Below, one piece after another: positions 35,608 through 43,037 of a stretch of 64,000 nt of DNA. The DNA comes from Roseobacter denitrificans OCh 114 (lineage in GTDB: Bacteria; Pseudomonadota; Alphaproteobacteria; Rhodobacterales; Rhodobacteraceae), in assembly GCF_000014045.1 (NCBI RefSeq), contig NC_008386.1:1-64000 (forward strand). The letters run 5' to 3'. Under the pieces are notes generated by a model, which was given only the letters and a program-made list of their open reading frames with translations, made no database searches and was not told where the DNA came from. The position numbers were made by a program, and so were the translations under genes. Within the stretch, counting starts at the first letter, position 1; each line of letters begins with the position of its first letter.

Positions 35608-36162
35608 TCAACTACCGCCGACAAGATCACCGCCAAAAAATACGAACAACCCTGGCCATGCGACGCCAAAGATAAATGCAGATACCGAAGTTGCCAATAG
35701 AATACGCGTCAACCACAACCAACGGACGCGAGATTTCCAAGCCTCTTCGGCAAGATCATGTGCCGCATTGCATTTAGCGACTATGGCGTCTTTGTCCTGG
35801 TTCGCTTCATCTGCCAACCGAGGAGGAGATGCGATTACAGTTGGAAGTGCACCCGCTGCAGTTCTGTACTCTTCCCGATTGAACGCCGATGCCGAGTGGC
35901 TCGATTGTGCCAATTCCTCCCTCAATTTCGTCGCAAAAGAAAGACCCGCTGCTGCCATGCCAAGCAGGAAAGCGAAGTATGCCGGCAGCAGCATCAGCAA
36001 AGTGTGATTTGGATGCGCCATCCCTGTTGAAAACGACAACAACAGTGCAAGCCCACCAGCTGAAGCTAGTGTTAGCCAGGTCATCCACTGCTTTTCAAAC
36101 TGGGCTGCGCGCGTACGTGCTTCCAAAGCTCCTTGTTTCATGTCTGAGTAATCAACCTGCAT
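35608..36162 (-). CDS. Membrane protein of unknown function at the end of the CBASS operon
   Basis: I place the start at the ATG at 36162 because GGAGGCGGGG precedes it at the right distance; it overlaps the SAVED gene by 11 bases. The 184-residue product has an N-terminal helix, two membrane segments (WLTLASAGGLALLLSFSTGM and LLMLLPAYFAFLLGMAAAGL), a soluble middle, and a final hydrophobic hairpin (WLWLTRILLATSVSAFIFG and AWPGLFVFF). I recognise no family. Its position after the effector makes it a partner or second effector of the signalling system. Confidence 0.72.
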   Translation of the reverse strand: MQVDYSDMKQGALEARTRAAQFEKQWMTWLTLASAGGLALLLSFSTGMAHPNHTLLMLLPAYFAFLLGMAAAGLSFATKLREELAQSSHSASAFNREEYRTAAGALPTVIASPPRLADEANQDKDAIVAKCNAAHDLAEEAWKSRVRWLWLTRILLATSVSAFIFGVAWPGLFVFFGGDLVGGS

Positions 36163-37270
36163 CCCCGCCTCCATTGCCAGATTGATAAAAAATTTCCGGA
36201 CGGTCGATGCCTGCAACCGGCATGAGAACCGCCCAAGGATAGGCCGGCTTCTTTCCACGCTCGAATTGATACACTGCAACTTCTGGTAAGTTGCGCTTGT
36301 CGTAGCGACGACCAAAGTTGAACACGGCACTGTTCGGAGCGGCCATCACCAGATGGATGCGTTTTACGCCAGCCGCGCTCAAGCGCTTTACAACTTCGAG
36401 AAATTCCTGAGCAAGGCGATTCTGTTTCGCTTGTGACCAGTGAACGTCCGAGGACATGCCATCAAGCGTGAGCCTCACCACCGGGTGAGGGAAAGTACTC
36501 TGCAGATCATTGTCATCAATTGGATAGGAGAAAGCGATAGCCAAAACCGCGTCGGTAGAATTTGAAAGCGCATCGATGCCATCTATTGCAAGCGACAGCC
36601 CATCGTCGTCACCTTCAAGATCGCGCCAGGCCTCCTGTGTTCTGTCCCAGTCATATGTCTTGATGTCTCCCTCATCATCAAGAAGTACACCGGTCAGAAA
36701 AGTATAAGGGACGGATGTAAGGCCACCATAGACGACTGTAAGGTCGTTACGGTCAATATCTCTGCGATGCTGAAGCACGGACCTATTAGCCGCAGCGATA
36801 TCGTCCAAAGCACGTTCAGGCTCAATTACCTTCCCGTCCATTCTGCGCCGTAGGTCGAGTAAAACGGGAACAACCTGACCCTCAACCTGCTTTCCAACCG
36901 TTCCCTCAAGCGGCGCTCCATCATCATCTCGCAATCCTCTGCCCTCAATCACGACGATGCGCTTTTTGGAGCGTGACTTCGCATCGCCGGCAAACCGAGC
37001 AATAGCAAGCCCAAGACCAACGACTATCATCAAGAAGCCTATCCCAAGGATCCAGCCAGCAACGGCATCAATTTTTCCCTGCGCATTGAGATATCCCTCC
37101 GGAACCGCGCCGATTGCGATACGCAGCAGTTCGGCGATCAAAGGAACCCCGCCAAAGATCGCAATCAGAAGGGCGACTGCAGTAGTGATTAAGAACCGCT
37201 CAATTGCCGAAACGCGGAACCACCAGTCTATCGCTTTGGTTGCGAAACTTTCAAAAAGACGTTTCAACAT
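36152..37270 (-). CDS. CBASS effector: two-transmembrane SAVED protein (Cap14-like)
   Basis: The ATG at 37270 follows the cap3 stop (TGAAATG) with GGGGAG as ribosome binding site; a longer frame upstream lies within cap3. The 372-residue product has two membrane helices (FLITTAVALLIAIFGGVPLI and WILGIGFLMIVVGLGLAIARF) followed by a SAVED sensor domain from about residue 130, with HWSQAKQNRLAQEFLEV and IHLVMAAPNSAVFNFGRRYD as typical late motifs. SAVED domains bind cyclic oligonucleotides. Binding should trigger membrane damage and cell death or arrest during phage infection. Confidence 0.85.
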   Translation of the reverse strand: MLKRLFESFATKAIDWWFRVSAIERFLITTAVALLIAIFGGVPLIAELLRIAIGAVPEGYLNAQGKIDAVAGWILGIGFLMIVVGLGLAIARFAGDAKSRSKKRIVVIEGRGLRDDDGAPLEGTVGKQVEGQVVPVLLDLRRRMDGKVIEPERALDDIAAANRSVLQHRRDIDRNDLTVVYGGLTSVPYTFLTGVLLDDEGDIKTYDWDRTQEAWRDLEGDDDGLSLAIDGIDALSNSTDAVLAIAFSYPIDDNDLQSTFPHPVVRLTLDGMSSDVHWSQAKQNRLAQEFLEVVKRLSAAGVKRIHLVMAAPNSAVFNFGRRYDKRNLPEVAVYQFERGKKPAYPWAVLMPVAGIDRPEIFYQSGNGGGDAG

Positions 37271-37271
37271 T

Positions 37272-37766
37272 TCAAAGCTCCCCTTCAGTCTTGGCATTGG
37301 GATCTTCACGCTTGATATTAACCCTGACTGGTTGATGATCGCGCAGGAAGAGGCTGGCACTACAGTCGTACTGCCAAAACCATCTCAGCCGAGAAATGAG
37401 CAGCACAGCAAAATCAACACCGCCTGTTCCGTCCACTAAATCCTGCATCGCGTAAATGTCCTGCAGACTGGGGTCGACCGAAAAACCTGGATGAGTGTGC
37501 CACTCACCCAGATAGTTGAAGCGGTGATACTCTTTGCCAGTTCGTTCGAAGAACTCCTTTAGCACGAGGTCGTGCTGTTCAGCATCTCTCACGAATTTGC
37601 TTCGTGTGCCACTGGTCGCGTCGACAGAGAAATCGAGGATGCGAAATTGCTGATCGGCGATCTGTTCGCCCATGATCATGCCACCGATCTCGCGCCGTTG
37701 GGCGCGAAACATGTGCTTGCGCATTTTTCGAACAACATCACTTGGCAGCAGCAGTTGCATCATCAC
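37272..37766 (-). CDS. cap3: Cap3, JAB/MPN deconjugating peptidase
   Basis: The 164-residue protein has the JAMM zinc motif EWHTHPGFSVDPSLQD, with the two histidines near residues 90 and 92, serine 100 and aspartate 103, plus a candidate catalytic glutamate in GMIMGEQ. Cap3 of type II CBASS removes the CD-NTase from its Cap2-made conjugates. Three consecutive start methionines are possible. The gene overlaps the 3' end of cap2 by 29 bases. Confidence 0.93.
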   Translation of the reverse strand: MMMQLLLPSDVVRKMRKHMFRAQRREIGGMIMGEQIADQQFRILDFSVDATSGTRSKFVRDAEQHDLVLKEFFERTGKEYHRFNYLGEWHTHPGFSVDPSLQDIYAMQDLVDGTGGVDFAVLLISRLRWFWQYDCSASLFLRDHQPVRVNIKREDPNAKTEGEL

Positions 37767-39483
37767 TCTCCTTGGGAGGCCAGTGCTCTTTCAAAATCTC
37801 CAACAGCTCTTCTGGCTCCAACGCGTCGCTTGTCTCGCCCCATTGGCCGTCTGGTTTGAGGTCGATAGGCCGAGTATCAAACGGCTGCTCGAACAACCAT
37901 TCTGATGAGAGCCCAATGACATAAGCCGACATAGGAAAAATCCCGCTATCAGGACGCGCCAGAATATCGGTTACGAGTCGCGTTGCATGTGATGCAATTA
38001 TCGTGACTTCTGCATCATCTGCGATCAGCGGAGCGCCATCATCGCCTTGTCCATTGTATTGGCCGGCACTTTCAGGCCTGATCCAATCGACACCTTGATC
38101 GTTACACCAAACCTCGATTTGACCCCGCGCTGCCAGTGGGACGGGATCCAGGTCTGGACGGGCACGCGCCACAACGCCACCGATCCCACCCGCAAAGACT
38201 TCTGCCCAAACCATTGGCTTTTTTTGACGCGTCGCTATCGAGGCGATCATGTTGAAAGCCTTGGGTGAGGCAGTTGCATCGATGAGCAAATCACAATCAC
38301 CAAGCGCTTCCAACGCGCCAGTCATCGATTCAGCGCTTTCCTGGCCACCTAACGTCATTCGTAGCGCGGTCACATCGGCATTGGGTGCAAGATTTTTGAG
38401 GCGGTCTCTCAATGCATGAGACTTGTGAGCACCGGTCTCGTTCAATTCCAACTCATTGCGCACAACATTGCCTGGAAAGAAAATGTCTTCATCGATCAAA
38501 AGGAACTTGCCGACGCCGGTGCGGCAGAGACTGGCAGCAATCTTTGATCCCACTGATCCGCAACCGACAATACCTACTTTCTTGTTCGCAAGGTCATCGA
38601 ATCCGGTTGGCAGACGCTGCCGTTCAGGAGGCACGATTACCATTGAGTAGCTGATCACCTTCCGCGCTTTGGCCTCGCCATAAAGCCAAAACAGCTCCCA
38701 TTTGTCCTTGTTACCCATTAGCAAATGAGTGGTCGCATCTGTGTCAAAGAGTTCACTCGCAAGGTCTTGGAGTTTCACGCCTTCGAGCACACTTCTAAGA
38801 TCATCTGCGGAAGTTTTACCGCATGCACCAGACCCCGGCACTCTTACCGCAGTTCCCAATTCCTCGCGGTCGGCTTTTGGCAAAACCAGATCACTGGTCC
38901 ACAAAGGATCGTCCTTGGACCCAATGTGATTGATCGACGAAATGAATGTAGATGCCGCCTTTCTCTCGGACAGGCTCACAGCCTCGCCAATGTATTCCGG
39001 TAAACCGTTAATCGCTTTCACGTCAGACTCGGTCATCAACAACCGGCAGAATTTCGAACGCAAATCGCGACCAAGCGAAGCAATGTGAGCAGAACGCGCA
39101 TGAACAGTGTCACCACCTTCAAACTGCTCCTCTGCAATTAGCCTATGGGAGCTTGCAACCATGTCTGCGCCGGTTATCGCCGGCCGCCAATTATCTGGCC
39201 GATGCTCCAGACAGAGCTCACCATCGGGGCCATATTGATGGAGCGATATGCGAGACTGATCATTTGTGAAAATCATTGGTGGCGCGTCGGGAAAGATGCT
39301 CGGATACCTCATCTCGAAACCGAATTCTTCGCCCCTATGCTCAATCTTGAGATCAACGCACATGGCCAATTCCGGGTTGGCCTGCCACTTGCCAACCTGC
39401 AGCCAGTCCACACTGCCTTCCAGATCTGCCAGGGCAGCTTTCTCAGACGATAGTCGAGTATTCCTAGACAGCCACCAGATCAT
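37738..39483 (-). CDS. cap2: Cap2, fused E2-E1 ubiquitin-transfer-like enzyme
   Basis: The 581-residue protein carries an E2-like domain with the catalytic cysteine in DGELCLEHRPDNWRP (about residue 91), a linker domain, and a C-terminal E1/ThiF adenylation domain with KVGIVGCGSVGSKIAASL near residue 303. A cysteine in IEVWCNDQG (about 460) is a candidate E1 active-site residue. Cap2 attaches the C terminus of the CD-NTase to cell targets, which primes it for activity. Its ATG overlaps the CD-NTase stop as ATGA. Confidence 0.93.
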   Translation of the reverse strand: MIWWLSRNTRLSSEKAALADLEGSVDWLQVGKWQANPELAMCVDLKIEHRGEEFGFEMRYPSIFPDAPPMIFTNDQSRISLHQYGPDGELCLEHRPDNWRPAITGADMVASSHRLIAEEQFEGGDTVHARSAHIASLGRDLRSKFCRLLMTESDVKAINGLPEYIGEAVSLSERKAASTFISSINHIGSKDDPLWTSDLVLPKADREELGTAVRVPGSGACGKTSADDLRSVLEGVKLQDLASELFDTDATTHLLMGNKDKWELFWLYGEAKARKVISYSMVIVPPERQRLPTGFDDLANKKVGIVGCGSVGSKIAASLCRTGVGKFLLIDEDIFFPGNVVRNELELNETGAHKSHALRDRLKNLAPNADVTALRMTLGGQESAESMTGALEALGDCDLLIDATASPKAFNMIASIATRQKKPMVWAEVFAGGIGGVVARARPDLDPVPLAARGQIEVWCNDQGVDWIRPESAGQYNGQGDDGAPLIADDAEVTIIASHATRLVTDILARPDSGIFPMSAYVIGLSSEWLFEQPFDTRPIDLKPDGQWGETSDALEPEELLEILKEHWPPKESDDATAAAK

Positions 39484-40715
39484 GCAAAGCCATCTGGTTT
39501 TTTGGGGGTACGGGGTGTATCTGCAAATGACACACTTGGTGCCGAGGACGATGACGCAGCCGCAGCGGCCCCAAGCAGGCTCGATCCACCTGGGTGTGAT
39601 GGCTGCAAAGCGGCATCGCTTGCTTGATCGGTAATGTCGCGACCCATGCGGTTTGCCAGAACACTCGACATGCGGCGGTATTCAACAAGGCGACCAGCAG
39701 AGGAGAAGTCCTCGCGCGCCTGTTCCAGCCATCCGAAAAATGCCTGTGCGCGCTCAGGATACTCTTCCCATTTATCTGCAAAATTTTCGAGCGCATCCGT
39801 CGGGTTCTTAATGATGTATCTGACACCATCATGCTCGATGGCCTGTTCCATCCGGCTCAGAATAGACAACAGCGCGTATCCTATCGTCTTCTCACCCTCA
39901 TAAGTATGGGCTGCCAACGAGGAAATGATAATCGATATTGGTTTGTCCGTAGGGTCGTCTGCGAACACCGTATCGCGATGACGTTTTAAGATCATTATTG
40001 CTGATTGCAATGGAGTGCGAACTCGATAGGTCGGGATATCCTCAACGCTCGCCGTTACGCCTTCCGACCGCATCTCATTGAACACCTGTTCGCGCCTGCG
40101 AATGAAGACATCTCCCATCCGAGACTTGAACCATTCCGCATACCCACGTGGATTGGAACGGGGCCAATCCTCCGTAATTTCGTAGTACTGCGGAACCTCA
40201 TTGTCTGTGATTGCTATGGCAGTATCAGCAAACCTGGCATCCAGATTGCGAGCTTCAAGCAAGAGCCGCTGATCGGCCGCATTCGGAATGCAAGGTACAA
40301 TATCCATGTGAAATTGAGCACCATCGGCATATTCCAGACGCCAACACCTGCGACCTTCATGGACCTCTTTTTTTATACCTTTGTTTTTGCGATACAGCTT
40401 AATCTCTTCACCGAGCAGTTCCTTCAAAGCAAACTGTGAGATATTTGACTTGCCCAGAGCGTTCAGTGCGCAGGCGCAATCTACATCGTACTCTTCTTCG
40501 TCAGATTGCGGCTTGATAACTGTTCCTAATCGGAACGACCCTTGCACAAACACATCCGGGTCGAAATTCTTCACGCCAGAATCGTCGCGATGCAGCCAGT
40601 CACCGAGCGATTTGTAGCTCTTTTCTGCCTGTTCGTAACGGGAATGTGGAATTTCCAATGCCTTTGCGAGCGCTTCTAGATACTTTTCTGCTTGTTTGGT
40701 TATCGTGACTGTCAT
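39480..40715 (-). CDS. CBASS CD-NTase (cGAS/DncV-like nucleotidyltransferase)
   Basis: The 411-residue protein has the nucleotidyltransferase signature GSFRLGT (residues 59-65), the metal-binding acidic pair in EYDVDCACAL (Asp 77 and 79) and a third aspartate in FHMDIVPCIP (138). This is a SMODS-type enzyme that makes a cyclic di- or trinucleotide during infection. It ends in a serine- and alanine-rich flexible tail with C-terminal Gly-Phe-Ala, the kind of exposed end that Cap2 can conjugate. It is followed directly by cap2, cap3 and the SAVED effector gene, making a type II CBASS. Confidence 0.93.
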   Translation of the reverse strand: MTVTITKQAEKYLEALAKALEIPHSRYEQAEKSYKSLGDWLHRDDSGVKNFDPDVFVQGSFRLGTVIKPQSDEEEYDVDCACALNALGKSNISQFALKELLGEEIKLYRKNKGIKKEVHEGRRCWRLEYADGAQFHMDIVPCIPNAADQRLLLEARNLDARFADTAIAITDNEVPQYYEITEDWPRSNPRGYAEWFKSRMGDVFIRRREQVFNEMRSEGVTASVEDIPTYRVRTPLQSAIMILKRHRDTVFADDPTDKPISIIISSLAAHTYEGEKTIGYALLSILSRMEQAIEHDGVRYIIKNPTDALENFADKWEEYPERAQAFFGWLEQAREDFSSAGRLVEYRRMSSVLANRMGRDITDQASDAALQPSHPGGSSLLGAAAAASSSSAPSVSFADTPRTPKKPDGFA

Positions 40716-40780
40716 GCCTCATACTACCTCTTGGTTTTGCGCAAGGATGCGTGAACTCTTCATCTTCACTGACCGTCTCC

Positions 40781-41011
40781 TTAAGGCTTAATAAGATAGC
40801 CTCTCGACAGCTTGTCTTTCACCAGGTTGGTGAGCGCCGTTTTCGCTTGAGTTTCATTCCCGCACCAATCAAGCCTACGGCGACCATGAGTCCGCCACCG
40901 ACCCCACTGTCTTTCGACGCCAGTCTCCCCGAACAGACTTTTGGTCAGCTGGACGCAGTAGAACCTGTCCATGTTCGCGTCTGGATCGACGCGGGCCATA
41001 TCAACTCTCAT
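40781..41011 (-). CDS. WGR-domain protein between the WYL regulator and the CD-NTase
   Basis: The 76-residue ORF starts at the ATG at 41011 behind AGGAGATCG, overlapping the WYL gene by 11 bases. It consists almost only of a WGR domain: RFYCVQLTKSLFGETGVERQWGRW, then NETQAKTALTNLVKDKLSRGY. WGR domains bind nucleic acids and occur in PARPs and in small proteins linked to mobile elements. Sixty-five bases separate it from the CD-NTase gene, so it is probably transcribed with the CBASS genes. A role in sensing or regulation is only an inference. Confidence 0.78.
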   Translation of the reverse strand: MRVDMARVDPDANMDRFYCVQLTKSLFGETGVERQWGRWRTHGRRRLDWCGNETQAKTALTNLVKDKLSRGYLIKP

Positions 41012-41819
41012 CGATCTCCTCCTCGGATATAGGCACGTAATTGCAGCCAACGCATTCAAGCCGCGGGTTCTCCTGATCGAGCCCCCAGCGACGCTTTGTG
41101 TAGAATTCGAGTGGCTTGCGAACGCGGATCTCCAGGCACTCGTCTTCAAATCCAAACTCGATCCGAACGACGCGCTTTTGGTCTTGTGTCAGGTCGCGAT
41201 GCGGCCGCAGCTGTAGAACGGCCCACGTGTACCAGTCATCGTCCCACGGAACGTCCTCTGCATTGCGTCGCTCCGCGAAGGACTGGGTTGGATCGATCCG
41301 GGACGGAATAAAGTCGCGAAAGCCCTGGCGGGTATAGCACCAAGCGCGCAGATGGAGGCGCACCCCGTCTGAGGCGAAGCGTAATGGCGCAATCCAACGG
41401 GTTTCCGGCTCTGGGTCGCGCATCGATTGGTAGACGATCTTGATCGCCTCACCGGCGAGCAGGGCGCGATAGAGCGGCCTGAAGACACGTACGTTCTGGG
41501 TGCGCTGAAGGTCGGGCAAGACATCGTAGAAGGCGCGTTTCTTTCCGCTGAGCAGCTCCTCGAGCTCGTCAGTTGTGGCCCGCCCCGTCAGCCGTGTGAA
41601 GCGCTCCGTCGTGTGGTACTTTTTCGAGGAGGCGTCATATTTGAGTGCGTTGGTTTCTGAAGCGTGCAGATAGGTTTTGAAATCCAGAGCGGCCTGAGGG
41701 TTCGAGATCCCGAAGCGTTCTATCAACGATCCGCGCGTCGCCGCACCGTCCCAGAAGAGCAGGCGGTCGAGGTATTCTAGTCGCTGTTTTTGGGCATGTT
41801 TTAGATCGTCAAAGGCCAT
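41001..41819 (-). CDS. capW: WYL-domain transcriptional regulator (CapW/BrxR-like)
   Basis: The 272-residue protein has an N-terminal winged helix (LEYLDRLLFWDGAATRGSLIERFGISNPQAALDFKTYL), a central WYL domain (KIVYQSMRDPEPETRWIAPLRFASDGVRLHLRAWCYTRQGFRDFIPSRI) and a C-terminal WCX-like part. This layout is that of CapW and BrxR, repressors of CBASS and BREX loci. It is the first gene of the minus-strand CBASS operon and is divergent from sbcD, with a palindrome in the shared 72-base intergenic region. It probably represses the operon until infection or DNA damage. Confidence 0.87.
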   Translation of the reverse strand: MAFDDLKHAQKQRLEYLDRLLFWDGAATRGSLIERFGISNPQAALDFKTYLHASETNALKYDASSKKYHTTERFTRLTGRATTDELEELLSGKKRAFYDVLPDLQRTQNVRVFRPLYRALLAGEAIKIVYQSMRDPEPETRWIAPLRFASDGVRLHLRAWCYTRQGFRDFIPSRIDPTQSFAERRNAEDVPWDDDWYTWAVLQLRPHRDLTQDQKRVVRIEFGFEDECLEIRVRKPLEFYTKRRWGLDQENPRLECVGCNYVPISEEEIDES

Positions 41820-41862
41820 GGCTAGAATCTATCTTGACTCTGTGGGTTTGTCCATATTAAAA

Positions 41863-41874
41863 TTATACGTATAA
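41863..41874. promoter_or_regulatory. Palindrome in the divergent promoter between the WYL gene and sbcD
   Basis: TTATACGTATAA is a perfect 12-base palindrome in the 72 bases separating the two divergent genes. It overlaps a minus-strand TATAAT (41867-41862) that could be the -10 box of the WYL-CBASS operon. A dimeric WYL regulator binding here could silence both directions. Confidence 0.6.
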
Positions 41875-41891
41875 AAAGTAACGGTGCAGAC

Positions 41892-43037
41892 ATGAGAGTA
41901 CTCCATACAGCAGACTGGCATCTGGGAAAGACCTTGCGGGGAGTCTCGCTTCACGAGGATCAGGCACATGTTCTCGACCAGGTGTTCAAGGCCGTCGTGG
42001 AAGAGGGTGTCGAGGTTCTGTTGATCGCTGGCGATGTCTACGACAAAGCCTCCCCATCCGAAGCCGCGATGAAGCTCTATAGTGATTTCCTGGAACGCGT
42101 TCACGAACAGACTGATGCGGCCATCGTTGTCATCGCGGGTAACCACGACTCCGGCCAACGTCTTGGGACCGCGTCCAAGCTTTTCGATCGCCGACGTATT
42201 CTGGTCCGAGGCCCGATCGAGCGAGATGAGACGCCGCTGATCCTAGAGGATGAACATGGCAAGATCGCGATCTCGGCGCTTCCCTACGGAGAGATTTACT
42301 CCGCCCGTCGCGCCTTTGAGGCAGAAGACATCCGGTCGCCGGAGGACGTTCTCCGGGCGCAGATCGAGGCCGCAAGAGCGCGCGTGCCAGATGATGCTCG
42401 CTGGGTCGTCGTGGCCCATGCCTTCGTAACAAATTGCCAACCGACGGAGACCGAGAGGCGGCTGTCGGTCGGTACGGTGGAGACCGTGTCGGCAGCGATC
42501 TTTGAAGGTGCGAACTACGTCGCGCTCGGCCACCTTCACCGTCCGCAAACCGCGGGTGGGAACGCGATCCGATACAGCGGCTCTCCTTTGGCCTTCGGGT
42601 TCGATGAAGCGGGCACGACGAAATCGATGACAGTCTTTGACCTCGACGGTCAGGGGCAGGTGGTCAATCTGAAAACGGTGGACTTCGAGCCTTTGAGACA
42701 AGTCCGTGAGGTCAGGGGGCTTCTGGAGGATCTCGTTTCTGAGGCGAAGGCCAATCCGAGCGATGACTACATCCGGGCGATTCTGCTGGACGACGGGGCC
42801 TTGATCGAGCCGGCCGCTCAGCTGCGGCCACACTACCCGAACATTCTGCAGACCTTGCGAGAGAAAAAGCAGGACCTCGTAATGAGTAGTGCCGGCCGGG
42901 CGCAATCAAAGCTCGACGATCCCGTCGGCGTTATCGGTGAATTCCTGACCTATGTCCGCGGCGAAGGCGCAACGGAACGTGAGGAGGGCGTCGTGAAGGG
43001 TGTTCTCGACCGCCCGGTGCTGGAGGACGCGAAATGA
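41892..43037 (+). CDS. sbcD: Exonuclease subunit SbcD
   Basis: The 381-residue protein has the metallophosphoesterase motifs of Mre11/SbcD in order: TADWHLGKTL, LIAGDVYDKASPS, VIAGNHDSGQRL, VVVAHAF and ALGHLHRPQ, followed by the C-terminal capping domain. It forms the nuclease that trims DNA ends and hairpins together with SbcC. The stop overlaps the sbcC ATG. The plasmid-borne copy next to defence genes may serve nucleic-acid defence rather than housekeeping repair. Confidence 0.94.
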   Translation: MRVLHTADWHLGKTLRGVSLHEDQAHVLDQVFKAVVEEGVEVLLIAGDVYDKASPSEAAMKLYSDFLERVHEQTDAAIVVIAGNHDSGQRLGTASKLFDRRRILVRGPIERDETPLILEDEHGKIAISALPYGEIYSARRAFEAEDIRSPEDVLRAQIEAARARVPDDARWVVVAHAFVTNCQPTETERRLSVGTVETVSAAIFEGANYVALGHLHRPQTAGGNAIRYSGSPLAFGFDEAGTTKSMTVFDLDGQGQVVNLKTVDFEPLRQVREVRGLLEDLVSEAKANPSDDYIRAILLDDGALIEPAAQLRPHYPNILQTLREKKQDLVMSSAGRAQSKLDDPVGVIGEFLTYVRGEGATEREEGVVKGVLDRPVLEDAK

